This document shows, one piece after another, positions 18,104-27,730 of a DNA stretch of 64,000 bases (positions within the stretch are counted from its first letter, which is position 1; the number at the start of each line of letters is the position of its first letter). Both the position numbers and the translations under genes were made by a program. Location of the stretch: positions 124,001 through 188,000 of the forward strand of contig JBMNJV010000003.1 in the NCBI GenBank assembly GCA_050951845.1. The letters are read 5' to 3'. The notes below the pieces were generated by a model, which saw nothing but the letters and a program-made list of their open reading frames with translations, had not been told where the DNA came from and made no database searches. The DNA is from UBA5436 sp050951845. Lineage in GTDB: Bacteria; Bacillota; Clostridia; Saccharofermentanales; DTU023.

Positions 18104-19189
18104 ATGAGTGAACGAGTTAATTACAAATTAAATCTTAAAAAGGATGCCGGCGGATCATGGCTCTATGCGTATGGCTTATTAGCCGGACGTGAGAAGCTGT
18201 TCTTTGACGAGTCACAATTACAACAATTAATAAATACCCATTCAGAAGCAGAATTTCTTAATCTTATTCAAAGTGCAAATTATTCAGGCGAAACCGTTGA
18301 AGAAGCATTAATTAATTCTCAACAGGCAGATTTGGATTTAATTTGTTCGATAGTCCCGGATTATGCTTTGCTCGAATTATTTTTGCAATTTAATGATGCG
18401 CACAATTTGAAAGTTTTTTTAAGAACTATCTTGCCGGCACAGGAATCGATTTTAATTAAAGATATTGAATATTTATTTTTGCGACCGTATTTGACGGAAC
18501 CGCAAGACATTTTATCTGCTGTGCGTAATTTTTCGAAGAATTCATATACGGATTCCGGGTTAATCACAGATTTTGACATAAAGGATCTGCAAGTACCGGA
18601 TTGGTTTGAAGAAACCATTCAACAGGCGGAAAAGATATATCTTGAAACTTATGACATGGGCAGAGTCGACTTGGTAGTAGAGCAAGCTTTGTGGCAAGAA
18701 TTGGTTAAACGGTTATCTGAAATCAAGTCAGATTGGCTGACCGAATATTATCTGCTGAAAGCGGATTTAATTAATTTGGAAATCCTGCTGCGCTGCAAAA
18801 ATATCAGTTTAAGCAAAGAGTTTTTTCAGCGTTCAATTTTATCACAAGGAAATCTTAGTCAAACCCAATGGTTGGATTTATTTTCTTTTGATAATTTAAA
18901 GTTAGCAGGCAAAATAAAATTATCGGGATTTGGTGATTTTTCCGAAATAGCGGAAATCTATCATCAACCGGGGTCTGCTTCAATCTTTTCTCAACTGGCG
19001 GATTGTCGTTTGATGCAAAAAATTAAAGAAACAAAGTATTTTGCGTCCGGTATTGAAAAAGTTGCGGCATATTATTTGGTCAGAGAAATGGAACGCAGGA
19101 ATATTCGTTTGATCAGAGCATGTCATCTTAATTCAATACCACATGAACGTGCTTATCAAATAATAAGACCTTCATATGCGGGAGTTTAA
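18104..19189 (+). CDS. ntpC: V-type ATPase subunit C (d subunit)
   Basis: The 361-residue product fits the vacuolar/archaeal ATPase C/AC39 family, which sits as a socket between the central stalk and the proteolipid ring. The protein is almost wholly helical, with conserved spots such as the YNFRVEL-like block replaced here by LEILLRCKN and the C-terminal YYLVREMERRNIRLI. Length is close to the usual 330-360. It is 5 bp after ntpE and 2 bp before the next gene. There is no clear Shine-Dalgarno sequence immediately upstream, so coupling to ntpE translation is likely. Confidence 0.9.
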   Translation: MSERVNYKLNLKKDAGGSWLYAYGLLAGREKLFFDESQLQQLINTHSEAEFLNLIQSANYSGETVEEALINSQQADLDLICSIVPDYALLELFLQFNDAHNLKVFLRTILPAQESILIKDIEYLFLRPYLTEPQDILSAVRNFSKNSYTDSGLITDFDIKDLQVPDWFEETIQQAEKIYLETYDMGRVDLVVEQALWQELVKRLSEIKSDWLTEYYLLKADLINLEILLRCKNISLSKEFFQRSILSQGNLSQTQWLDLFSFDNLKLAGKIKLSGFGDFSEIAEIYHQPGSASIFSQLADCRLMQKIKETKYFASGIEKVAAYYLVREMERRNIRLIRACHLNSIPHERAYQIIRPSYAGV

Positions 19190-19191
19190 CA

Positions 19192-19521
19192 ATGCATTTA
19201 GTAAAAGTGGCAGTTATCGGTGATATTGACAGTGTACTGGGTTTTCGCGGTTTAGGCATGACTGTTATTACAACTGATGATCCGGTTGAAGCATACAGAA
19301 AGATTGAAGAATTAGTCAAAAAGCAATACGGTGTGATTTTTGTCACAGAAGATTTGGCTGAACAAAATCCGGCAATTATTGAAGATTACAAAGAAAAAAT
19401 TGAACCTGCAATCATTTTGATTCCTTCAAGTCGCAGTCGTGAGCAATTCGCAATGCACTATTTGCATGAAATGGTTAACAAAGCTATCGGCATAGACCTG
19501 TTAAAAGAAGAGAATACATAG
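19192..19521 (+). CDS. ntpG: V-type ATPase subunit F (central stalk)
   Basis: The 109-residue product has the alternating beta-alpha pattern of the ATP synthase F subunit: VAVIGDIDSVLGFRGLG at the N-terminus and AIILIPSS in the middle. It binds subunit D in the central rotor shaft; Enterococcus hirae calls it NtpG, archaeal naming is AtpF. The gene starts 2 bp after ntpC. A 157-bp gap to ntpA follows, holding no gene or clear terminator. Confidence 0.9.
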   Translation: MHLVKVAVIGDIDSVLGFRGLGMTVITTDDPVEAYRKIEELVKKQYGVIFVTEDLAEQNPAIIEDYKEKIEPAIILIPSSRSREQFAMHYLHEMVNKAIGIDLLKEENT

Positions 19522-19678
19522 CCAGGATATTTATTTTGCTGACAGTGCCGGGATATTAATCCTGATGGCAGTCAGGGCTAAGCCGGAAATAATTATAAAA
19601 ATAATTGAGAACAATAATCCGGTAAGAGTAACGTTAAATATATATTTATAAATTTTCATTTAATAGAGGGCAACAATT

Positions 19679-21463
19679 ATGAGTACGAATAATAGTACGA
19701 ACCAAGGCAGAATTATTAAAGTATCGGGACCGCTGGTCGTGGCAAGCGGTATGCGCGATGCAAATATGTTTGATATTGTGCGTGTTTCCGATAAAAACTT
19801 AATTGGCGAGATCATTGAAATGCATGGAGATCAAGCGTCTATTCAAGTTTATGAAGAGACGGCAGGCCTGGCACCGGGCGAACAAGTTATCTCACAACAC
19901 GAACCTCTTTCGGTTGAGTTAGGTCCGGGATTAATTGGTCAGATTTATGACGGAATTCAGAGACCTCTGGAAGAGTTAGTCAAAATAGAAGGCACCAATA
20001 TCAAACGTGGTGCAATGATCAAAGCTCTGGATCGGACAAAAACCTGGAATTTCAGACCGCGGGTTGCAATCGGTGATCAGGTTACAGCCGGAGATATTTT
20101 GGGAGAGGTGAAGGAAACTGAGATTTTGCTGCACAAGATAATGGTTCCTCCGAATATTTCCGGTACGGTCAAAGAAATTAAAGAGGGTGTCTGCAAGATT
20201 GAAGATACAATAGCTGTAATTGTTGACTCGAAAGAACAGGAACATCCGATTTCCATGATACAAAAATGGCCGGTGCGCATAGGAAGGCCATATCGGCAAA
20301 AATTTTCACCGGGTGAACCTTTGATCACGGGCCAGCGTTCAATAGATACGTTTTTCCCGGTTGCCAAAGGGGGAACAGCTGCTGTTCCGGGACCTTTCGG
20401 CAGCGGCAAGACCGTAATTCAACATCAGTTGGCAAAATGGGCTGCGGCTGATGTTGTCGTCTACATCGGCTGCGGTGAACGCGGTAATGAGATGACTGAT
20501 GTTCTTAATGAATTTCCTAAATTGGATGATCCGAATTCAGGTCGTCCGCTGATGGAGAGAACCATCTTGATAGCAAATACTTCCGATATGCCGGTTGCCG
20601 CACGTGAAGCATCAATTTATACCGGTATTACCATTGCCGAATATTTCAGAGATATGGGGTATTCCGTATCGATTATGGCGGATTCGACATCACGTTGGGC
20701 TGAAGCTTTGCGTGAAATGTCCGGCCGTTTGGAGGAAATGCCCGGTGAAGAGGGCTATCCGGCTTATCTCGGTTCCAGACTGGCTCAATTCTACGAAAGA
20801 GCCGGTATGGTACAGTGCTTAGGCAGTGATCGGCGCACGGGTGTTTTGACCGCAATCGGTGCGGTATCACCTCCCGGTGGCGACTTATCCGATCCGGTTG
20901 CTCAATCCACCTTACGGATAGTTCAGGTTTTTTGGAGTTTGGATTCGGCTTTGGCGTATCAGAGGCATTTCCCGGCTATCAATTGGTTGTCCAGTTATTC
21001 TTTATATAGCGAAAAAATTGACAATTGGATGGACGAACAGATTTCTGCTTCTTGGTCGAAATTGCGTAAAGATGCAATGGTTTTGTTGCAGGAAGAATCA
21101 GAATTACAGGAAATTGTGCGCTTAGTCGGACACGATTCACTTTCTTTCTTGGACAGATTGAAGTTGGAGGCTGCCCGTTCGATCAGAGAAGATTTTTTGC
21201 ACCAGAATTCATTTCATGAAATAGACACCTATACTTCATTAATGAAACAATTTTATATGTTGAACAGTTTAATGAGTTTTTATTATCAAGCTGTGGATGC
21301 TTTAAGCAAGAATGCGGATTACAATAAAATTATCACTTTGCCGATTCGAGATGAGTTAGCCAGAATGAAATATATACCCGAAGAAACAATCAAAGAAAGC
21401 TACAAAAAGCTGATTGCAAGAGTACACTCCGAGATTGCTGAAAGTATTCCCCGGGAGGTTTAA
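19679..21463 (+). CDS. ntpA: V-type ATPase catalytic subunit A
   Basis: The 594-residue catalytic subunit hydrolyses or makes ATP in the A3B3 head. It shows an N-terminal beta barrel, the A-specific non-homologous insert (about residues 110-200), Walker A GPFGSGKT (about 238-245), the GERGNEM block carrying the catalytic glutamate (about 266), and the SRWAEALRE segment. Length matches the family. The start ATG follows AGAGGGCAACAATT. ntpB begins 5 bp after its stop. Confidence 0.97.
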   Translation: MSTNNSTNQGRIIKVSGPLVVASGMRDANMFDIVRVSDKNLIGEIIEMHGDQASIQVYEETAGLAPGEQVISQHEPLSVELGPGLIGQIYDGIQRPLEELVKIEGTNIKRGAMIKALDRTKTWNFRPRVAIGDQVTAGDILGEVKETEILLHKIMVPPNISGTVKEIKEGVCKIEDTIAVIVDSKEQEHPISMIQKWPVRIGRPYRQKFSPGEPLITGQRSIDTFFPVAKGGTAAVPGPFGSGKTVIQHQLAKWAAADVVVYIGCGERGNEMTDVLNEFPKLDDPNSGRPLMERTILIANTSDMPVAAREASIYTGITIAEYFRDMGYSVSIMADSTSRWAEALREMSGRLEEMPGEEGYPAYLGSRLAQFYERAGMVQCLGSDRRTGVLTAIGAVSPPGGDLSDPVAQSTLRIVQVFWSLDSALAYQRHFPAINWLSSYSLYSEKIDNWMDEQISASWSKLRKDAMVLLQEESELQEIVRLVGHDSLSFLDRLKLEAARSIREDFLHQNSFHEIDTYTSLMKQFYMLNSLMSFYYQAVDALSKNADYNKIITLPIRDELARMKYIPEETIKESYKKLIARVHSEIAESIPREV

Positions 21464-21468
21464 GCAGA

Positions 21469-22863
21469 ATGTCGAAAGAATATCGTACGATAGAAGAAAT
21501 AGCCGGTCCTTTGATGCTGGTACAGAATGTAGAGAATGTTGCCTATGATGAATTAGGCGAAATTATTTTGCCGAACGGAGAAATCAGACGCTGTCAAGTT
21601 CTGGAAGTAAATGGTACCGATGCATTGGTTCAGCTTTTTGAGAGCTCTTTAGGAATCAATGTAGATCACAGTAAAGTCCGCTTTTTGGGTCACGGTATGG
21701 AATTGCCGGTTTCTCCGGATATGCTGGGCCGGGTTTTTGACGGTTTGGGCACGCCGATTGACGGCGGACCCGAGATCATTCCCGTCGCTACAATGGATAC
21801 CAACGGTTTGCCGATGAATCCGGCAGCCAGAGAATATCCGGATGAATTTATTCAAACCGGTATTTCAGCAATCGACGGTTTGAATACTTTGGTGCGCGGT
21901 CAAAAATTGCCGATCTTTTCAGGATCCGGTTTACCGCATAATAATCTTGCTTCACAAATTGCCAGACAGGCAAGAGTGCTGGATGATTCCGAAAAATTTG
22001 CAGTTGTTTTTGCCGCAATGGGCATAACCTTTGAAGATGCAAATTTCTTTATTGAAGATTTACGTGAGACAGGAGCGATTTCCAGATCGGTAATGTATAT
22101 CAATTTAGCAAATGATCCGGCGATCGAAAGAATTGCAACACCCAGAGTTGCTCTGACGACAGCGGAATATCTGGCATTTGAATTAGACATGCATGTTTTG
22201 GTTATTTTGACCGATATTACCTATTATGCCGAAGCTTTGCGCGAAGTTTCAGCAGCGAAAAAAGAAGTTCCCGGCCGCCGTGGTTATCCCGGTTATTTAT
22301 ATACCGACTTAGCTCAAATTTATGAACGTGCCGGACGCTTAAAAGGTAAGGGCGGTTCAATCACGATGATGCCGATTTTGACCATGCCGGATGATGATAA
22401 AACACATCCGATTCCGGATTTGACCGGTTATATTACTGAAGGTCAGATTATCCTGAATCGTGATTTGCACAATAAAGCGATTCAGCCGCCGATTGACGTT
22501 TTACCGTCTTTATCAAGATTGAAGGACGAAGCGATCGGTGAAGGTAAAACCCGTTCCGATCATGCCGATACGATGAATCAATTATTTGCAGCTTATTCAA
22601 GAGGCAAAGAGGCGAAAGAACTTGAAATTATTCTTGGTGAAGAAGCTTTGAGTGATATGGATCGGATCTATGCCCGCTTTTCCGATGAATTTGAAGCGAA
22701 TTATATTTCTCAAGGTTTTGCTGTCAATCGCAGCATTGAAGAAACCTTGGAATTAGGCTGGGATTTGCTTTCTATCTTACCGAAAAACGAATTGACCAGA
22801 ATTGATGAGAAATTTATTGATCGTTATTATCGTGCTGAAATCTATGAACGTTTCAGAATGTGA
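21469..22863 (+). CDS. ntpB: V-type ATPase regulatory subunit B
   Basis: The 464-residue non-catalytic nucleotide-binding subunit alternates with subunit A in the head. As expected for B, the P-loop is degenerate (GSGLPHN near residue 151 in place of GxGKT). The conserved ITYYAEALREVS and GRRGYPGYLYTDLA blocks are present. CGGGAGG of the ntpA end serves as ribosome binding site. After this gene there is a 201-bp AT-rich gap before ntpD. Confidence 0.97.
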   Translation: MSKEYRTIEEIAGPLMLVQNVENVAYDELGEIILPNGEIRRCQVLEVNGTDALVQLFESSLGINVDHSKVRFLGHGMELPVSPDMLGRVFDGLGTPIDGGPEIIPVATMDTNGLPMNPAAREYPDEFIQTGISAIDGLNTLVRGQKLPIFSGSGLPHNNLASQIARQARVLDDSEKFAVVFAAMGITFEDANFFIEDLRETGAISRSVMYINLANDPAIERIATPRVALTTAEYLAFELDMHVLVILTDITYYAEALREVSAAKKEVPGRRGYPGYLYTDLAQIYERAGRLKGKGGSITMMPILTMPDDDKTHPIPDLTGYITEGQIILNRDLHNKAIQPPIDVLPSLSRLKDEAIGEGKTRSDHADTMNQLFAAYSRGKEAKELEIILGEEALSDMDRIYARFSDEFEANYISQGFAVNRSIEETLELGWDLLSILPKNELTRIDEKFIDRYYRAEIYERFRM

Positions 22864-22875
22864 GTAAATGAAATT

Positions 22876-22911
22876 GATAAAACCGATAAAACCAATAAAA
22901 TCGATAAAACC
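22876..22911 (+). repeat. Short 9-bp tandem repeat between ntpB and ntpD
   Basis: Four consecutive 9-bp units, GATAAAACC with minor changes, lie 13 bp after the ntpB stop. The remaining gap to 23064 is AT-rich with a TATAAT at about 23029 but no good -35, so a separate ntpD promoter is only possible. Confidence 0.7.
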
Positions 22912-23064
22912 AAGATAATGAATCAAATTGATCCGATCAAATAAATTAACAAACTAAAAATTAAACAAAAATTAAACAAATTATTAACTGATTGTGAACA
23001 AATAAGCTAATTTAAATCTTTTATGTAGTATAATTAAATTATGATGATATCAGTGGAGAGATAA

Positions 23065-23799
23065 ATGGCGGTAATGCGAGTAAATCCGAATCGAATGGAG
23101 TTGATGCGTCTTCGCGGACAATTGAATGTTGCCCGCCGGGGACATAAGTTGCTCAAAGATAAACGTGATGAGCTGATGCGACAGTTTATTTCACTGGTTA
23201 AACGTAATCAGAAATTACGTTTGGAGGTGGATGAATTACTCCGCGAGTATAACCGTGAAATGGTTCTGGCACGTGCCGTAATGCCGGAACAAGTCATTGA
23301 AACGGCACTGTACTCAGGTTATGACAATTTGATATTGCAAGCGAGAAGAAAAAATCTTATGAGTGTGCAAGTACCGGAATATTTTGTTCATGATCAAACT
23401 ATGCTCGAAGATCATGCTGCTGAAAAGACGAAAAAAACAGCTAAAGCTCAAAAAAGATCAAAAACTTATATTCCTTACGGTTTTTCCGGTGTTTCAGGTG
23501 AATTGGACCTGGCCATTCTGACGTTGCGCAAAGTATTACCGGTGATGATTGAACTTGCAACTGTGGAGAAAACCACTCAATTATTGGCTGGAGAGATAGC
23601 AAAAACGAGACGAAGAGTAAATTCCTTGGAACATAGAATGATTCCCGATCTGGAAGATACGATTCGTTCAATCACAATGAAGATGGAAGAAAACGAAAGA
23701 GCAAACACTACAAGACTGATGAAAGTAAAAGATTTAATCTTAGAAAAAGAAATTCGTGAGCGGAGGAGTAGAAATGAACAACTATTCGGGAAAAACTGA
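23065..23799 (+). CDS. ntpD: V-type ATPase subunit D (central stalk)
   Basis: The 244-residue product is the central rotor shaft subunit D, homologous in role to gamma. The N-terminus MAVMRVNPNRMELMRLRGQL and the long N- and C-terminal coiled coils are diagnostic. It is somewhat longer than the usual 200-215 residues because of a central Lys/Ala/Thr-rich insert (about 115-140). It closes the order stalk-I-K-E-C-F-A-B-D. The next gene starts inside its last 26 bases. Confidence 0.93.
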   Translation: MAVMRVNPNRMELMRLRGQLNVARRGHKLLKDKRDELMRQFISLVKRNQKLRLEVDELLREYNREMVLARAVMPEQVIETALYSGYDNLILQARRKNLMSVQVPEYFVHDQTMLEDHAAEKTKKTAKAQKRSKTYIPYGFSGVSGELDLAILTLRKVLPVMIELATVEKTTQLLAGEIAKTRRRVNSLEHRMIPDLEDTIRSITMKMEENERANTTRLMKVKDLILEKEIRERRSRNEQLFGKN

Positions 23800-24937
23800 A
23801 TCACCTAACCAAATTAAAAAAACAGGTGTTATCTTAAATATAATTATGATCCTGTGTATAGCTTTAAGTGTAATAGGCTGCGGCAGTTCGGCAAGAAAAG
23901 ATGCTTCAGATTCAGGCAACTATAAAAGCGATACTCCGATGGAGGCTTATGATGAATATGACAGCATAGCCGCAGAACCGGCTGAACAGGAGAGCTTAAG
24001 CGGTTCTCCCGGAGCAGGATCAAAAGAAGCAGCGTCGAATCAAAGAAAACTTATCAAAAACGGCAGCATTGAATTGCGTTGTGAAGATGTTGATAAAAGT
24101 TATAAAAATGTACTTGACCTGGTTGAAAAATACGAAGGCTTCGCAACAAATCTGAATCGTAACGAAACGGATTCAATGCTCGAAATAAATGCTGATTTCG
24201 GCATTCCTGCAGAAAAGCTGGATAAATTTGTTGAAGAACTTTCGGATACGGAAATCGTTAATTATATTAATATTAATGCGCAAGATATTACCGATGACTA
24301 TTATGATACAACGATCAGACTCGATACCGCTGAAAAGTCATTAGAAAAATACTACGAGTTTTTGCTTGATGCAAAGAAAATGGAAGACATTGTCTACATT
24401 CAAGGTGAAATAGACCGTTTAACCCAAGAAATTGAATTACTTAAAGGATCGATCAAGAGATGGGATTCTCAGGTTGATTATTCTTATGTATCCATAGAAT
24501 TCTTGCAAAAGCAGGCACCGCTATCAGGTAAAAGAGAAATTGAATTTTCTGCAATGACCTGGGATGATTTTAAGTATTGGGTAAATAGCGGCTGGAATTC
24601 AGTGCTCAGTGCAATTGTATCGTTTTTCCAATGGTTGGCGATTGCACTTCTGGTATCTGCACCGGTCCTTATTCCGATCTTAATTCTGATTTTCGTAATT
24701 TTGGCAGTTTATCGCAAACGCAAGAAAGCTCGCTTGAAAAAACAGGAAGCTGCAGCAATGATTATGGCTGAAAGTCCTCAAACAGTTGCATATAATCAAA
24801 ATATGTATCAAGATATGTATCAGGATAATCAACAATATTTAATTCAGAATGCTGATCAACCGAAGAATCAGGAATCTGAACAAGAGGAAATTCAAAACAA
24901 CCGGGACTCAGAGCAAAACTCAAGTCAAAATGAATAG
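23774..24937 (+). CDS. DUF4349-type membrane lipoprotein
   Basis: The 387-residue product has an N-terminal hydrophobic segment ending in the lipobox VIGC (Cys36), a linker, a DUF4349 domain (about residues 85-260, with the recognisable block YDTTIRLDTAEKSLEKYYEF and a coiled coil), a C-terminal membrane helix (about 285-315) with a following Arg/Lys cluster, and a Gln/Asn-rich tail. The start is ATG 6 bp after GGAGGA (23762-23767); an upstream GTG at 23756 precedes the binding site. It overlaps ntpD by 26 bp and is probably translated with it. DUF4349 proteins have no firmly known function. The last codons lie in a 30-bp tandem repeat. Confidence 0.8.
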   Translation: MNNYSGKTESPNQIKKTGVILNIIMILCIALSVIGCGSSARKDASDSGNYKSDTPMEAYDEYDSIAAEPAEQESLSGSPGAGSKEAASNQRKLIKNGSIELRCEDVDKSYKNVLDLVEKYEGFATNLNRNETDSMLEINADFGIPAEKLDKFVEELSDTEIVNYININAQDITDDYYDTTIRLDTAEKSLEKYYEFLLDAKKMEDIVYIQGEIDRLTQEIELLKGSIKRWDSQVDYSYVSIEFLQKQAPLSGKREIEFSAMTWDDFKYWVNSGWNSVLSAIVSFFQWLAIALLVSAPVLIPILILIFVILAVYRKRKKARLKKQEAAAMIMAESPQTVAYNQNMYQDMYQDNQQYLIQNADQPKNQESEQEEIQNNRDSEQNSSQNE

Positions 24938-25013
24938 AATTTGTACAAGACAAATCAAAATGAATAGAATTTGCACAAGACAAGTCAATATGAATAGAAC
25001 ATGTACAAGACAA
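24924..25013 (+). repeat. Three 30-bp tandem repeats spanning a stop codon
   Basis: Units start at 24924, 24954 and 24984, each with the core TGAATAGAAT and ACAAGACAA. The stop codon of the DUF4349 gene (24935-24937) lies in the first unit. The unit length is a multiple of three. Confidence 0.9.
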
Positions 25014-25041
25014 AACAGAAATATATATAGGGTGGTTTGAA

Positions 25042-26124
25042 ATGCAAGGCAAAGGTTATATCAGGTCTTTACCATGTGTCACAATCGATAGCAAAAAGTT
25101 AAAATATAATCTTGAAATTATTCAGGAATTGATTGCGGAAAAAGGGATGAAAGCACATTATGCCACACAAGGTATCTGTGCTTATGAGCCTTTGCTCAAA
25201 TTGATGGCAGAAGTCGGAGTTCGTAATTTTGCAGATTCCCGTGTGGATAATCTGATTAAAGCCAAACCCTATGCCGATTCAACCTTATTAACCAGGATTC
25301 CGATGATTTCCGAAGCGAGAGAAATAGTTAACAAAGTTGATATTTCTTTTAATTCCGCATTAGATTCAATTTTTGCATTATCAGATGCTGCCGTAGTGGA
25401 AAGAAAAGTTCACGGTATCATTTTGCAAGTGGAATTGGGTGATCTGGGAGCCGGGATTTTGCCGGAAGATTTATTGAGTACTGTCCACCAGATTCTAAAT
25501 TTGCGCGGTGTTAAATTAAGAGGAATCGTTGCCGGTTTTAATTATTTTTCCGGTTCAATTGCTACATTGGAAAAATTACAGGAGTTTGCTTCATTGATCG
25601 GCCAAATTGAATCAAGATTCGGTATTGAGCTGGAGTATGTATCAGGCGGAAATTCGGGAACAATTCCTGTTTTGGACTCGGAAGATTTCCCGTCGCAAGT
25701 GAATCATTTGGTTTTAGGTAAAGCTTGGTTATTGGGCAAAGAAACATCTTACGGGCATCGGATAAAAAATCTGCATCAGGATGTATTCAGCTTAAGTAGT
25801 GAAATAATTGAAAATCAACGCAAAAATTCTCAGCCGACCGGACCCGTCGGGCAAAATTATCAAGATCAGATTTTGGAGTTTGAGGATATCGGCATAATAC
25901 GTCGGATTATTCTGGCGCTCGGATCGCAAGATGTTGATTTCAGCGGAATTACGCCTCAAGAAAAAGGTATTGACTACATCGGTTCAACACCGGATATTTC
26001 AATTTTTGATATATCGAAATATAATCGCGATCTGGTTGTGGGTGATAAGATTAGTTTTTCATTAAACTATTCTGCTTTGAATCGGACTTTTGCCTCAGAT
26101 TATGTCAACAAGGTATTAATATAA
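25042..26124 (+). CDS. Alanine/ornithine racemase-fold protein lacking the expected PLP lysine
   Basis: The 360-residue product resembles the PLP-dependent alanine/ornithine racemase (Orr, YhfX-like) family: a predicted alpha/beta barrel with LADSR-like NFADSRVDNL, RIPM, a VDLGD-like VELGDLGAGI block and the late GSQDVDF segment. Family members carry a Schiff-base lysine in a V-T-K-x-x-C motif near residue 40; here the same motif reads ATQGIC, with Gln43 in place of lysine. If the alignment is right, normal PLP chemistry is lost. The gene begins after GGTGGTTTGAA and is followed 55 bp later by a standard alanine racemase. It may be a non-racemase PLP-fold protein or a decayed paralog. Confidence 0.65.
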   Translation: MQGKGYIRSLPCVTIDSKKLKYNLEIIQELIAEKGMKAHYATQGICAYEPLLKLMAEVGVRNFADSRVDNLIKAKPYADSTLLTRIPMISEAREIVNKVDISFNSALDSIFALSDAAVVERKVHGIILQVELGDLGAGILPEDLLSTVHQILNLRGVKLRGIVAGFNYFSGSIATLEKLQEFASLIGQIESRFGIELEYVSGGNSGTIPVLDSEDFPSQVNHLVLGKAWLLGKETSYGHRIKNLHQDVFSLSSEIIENQRKNSQPTGPVGQNYQDQILEFEDIGIIRRIILALGSQDVDFSGITPQEKGIDYIGSTPDISIFDISKYNRDLVVGDKISFSLNYSALNRTFASDYVNKVLI

Positions 26125-26179
26125 TGAAACCGGATTCGCTTAATTTCAAATTCGTCAGAATTGTCTAAGGTGTTGGTTA

Positions 26180-27364
26180 ATGAATTCAGATTCAATAGAT
26201 CTCAAAACTCAGCGCAGTTGGTGTGAGTTATCGAGAGCGGCATTAAACCATAATATTAAACAAATATCCCGTAATTTGCCTGCTGGCACAGGTAAAATGG
26301 CCGTGGTTAAAGCAGATGCTTATGGTCATGGTGCAATTTGGGTAGCAAAACAGGCTTTGGCTGCAGGTTGTACTTATTTGGCTGTAGCAACGATCGAAGA
26401 GGCTGTAGTTTTGCGTCAAGCCGAAATAACAGCTCCGATTTTAGTATTATCTCCTTATCACAGCGGTTTGATAGATATTATTGCTGAACATAAATTAACT
26501 CAAACCGTCGCTTCTGAATTTGATGCCCAGGCTTTGCTCGATGATCTGGAAACTTATCTGATCAAGGAAAACCTGCCGAGATTAGCTGATCAGATCAAAA
26601 TTCATATAAAAATAGATACCGGCATGAATAGAATCGGCTTTTCGGTAAAAGACAATATCTCGCCTGAATTGGTTTCTTCCGTAATCAAACTTGCAGCAAA
26701 TGACAATTTGGATTTAGAGGGCATATTTACTCATTTTGCCGTTGCGGACGAACCGCAAAAAGATTTTACACAAATACAGTTTGAGCGTTTTTGCAAAGCA
26801 ATTGATAAATTGGAAACTAAAAACATTCTTTTTAACATTAAGCATTGTTCCAACAGTGTCGCTGCGATTGTTTTGCCGGAGGTTGCTCTGGATTATGTGC
26901 GTATAGGGATTACAATGTACGGTTGGTGTTCTAATTTAGAGATTAAGGAAAAACTTCAACTGAAACCTGTGATGAGCTTTTTCTCGAGAATTTCAGGGAT
27001 TCATCCGACATCGGTCAATGAAACTGTCGGATACGGTCAAACATATACCACACAAAGACAAACTCTGATCGGTACAATTGAAACCGGTTATGCAGATGGT
27101 CTTAATCGACATCTTTCAAATACCGGAACCGTCTTAATTAAAGGTAATTCTGTGCCGATTATCGGACGGGTTTGCATGGATCGGACAATGCTGGATTTAA
27201 CGGATATACCGCAAACGGCGATCGGTGATAAAGTCTTGATTTTCGGTCAGGATAAATACGGAAATTATCGGGATTTAGATGATTTAGCCGAGCAGGCCGG
27301 CACGATTTCTTATGAAATCTTATGTGGAATTTCGCAGAGAATTCCTAAAATTATTATAGATTAA
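26180..27364 (+). CDS. alr: Alanine racemase
   Basis: Interconverts L- and D-alanine for peptidoglycan precursors, using PLP. The 394-residue product has the PLP lysine Lys44 in AVVKADAYGHG and the opposite catalytic tyrosine (about Tyr285) in VGYGQTY. The C-terminal beta domain contains IGRVCMDRTMLDLT. Length fits the family. GGTGTTGGTTA precedes the ATG, a modest ribosome binding site. It follows a racemase-fold gene lacking the catalytic lysine, so only this copy is expected to be active in the usual way. Confidence 0.95.
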   Translation: MNSDSIDLKTQRSWCELSRAALNHNIKQISRNLPAGTGKMAVVKADAYGHGAIWVAKQALAAGCTYLAVATIEEAVVLRQAEITAPILVLSPYHSGLIDIIAEHKLTQTVASEFDAQALLDDLETYLIKENLPRLADQIKIHIKIDTGMNRIGFSVKDNISPELVSSVIKLAANDNLDLEGIFTHFAVADEPQKDFTQIQFERFCKAIDKLETKNILFNIKHCSNSVAAIVLPEVALDYVRIGITMYGWCSNLEIKEKLQLKPVMSFFSRISGIHPTSVNETVGYGQTYTTQRQTLIGTIETGYADGLNRHLSNTGTVLIKGNSVPIIGRVCMDRTMLDLTDIPQTAIGDKVLIFGQDKYGNYRDLDDLAEQAGTISYEILCGISQRIPKIIID

Positions 27365-27409
27365 TGATCAGTAAACAATCATAATTTTATATATAACGGA
27401 GAATACATA

Positions 27410-27703
27410 ATGGAAAATATTTTACAAAATTTATATCGCATGGTAAAAGATCGTCGCAAGAATCCTGTGGTGGCTTCTTATACAAATTACTTGCAAGATA
27501 AAGGCGATGATTACATTGCACGCAAAATCGGAGAAGAAACGATCGAACTGGTTATCGCACTCAAAGATAAAGAAAAGGCCGCGATTATCCATGAAACTGC
27601 GGACATCCTGTATCATCTGACAGTAGCTATCGAAAATATGGGAATCACTTGGGAAGAGATCGCAATTGAATTAGGCACCAGAAGAATTACAGGATTCCAT
27701 TAA
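27410..27703 (+). CDS. hisE: Phosphoribosyl-ATP pyrophosphatase-like protein
   Basis: The 97-residue all-alpha protein has the HisE/MazG-type signature: RKIGEETIELVIAL followed by ETADILYHLTVAI, with the acidic residues that bind Mg2+. HisE removes pyrophosphate from phosphoribosyl-ATP in the second step of histidine synthesis. No other his gene is in the window, so it is either a displaced hisE or a related NTP pyrophosphohydrolase. Start ATG follows ACGGAGAATACATA. Confidence 0.85.
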   Translation: MENILQNLYRMVKDRRKNPVVASYTNYLQDKGDDYIARKIGEETIELVIALKDKEKAAIIHETADILYHLTVAIENMGITWEEIAIELGTRRITGFH

Positions 27704-27730
27704 GCATCCGATTTAATTTTCTGATTTAAC

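Noticed and set aside
24849..25040. 63-codon Arg/Lys-rich frame over the 30-bp repeats
   Set aside because: It overlaps the DUF4349 gene and is just the repeat read in another frame.
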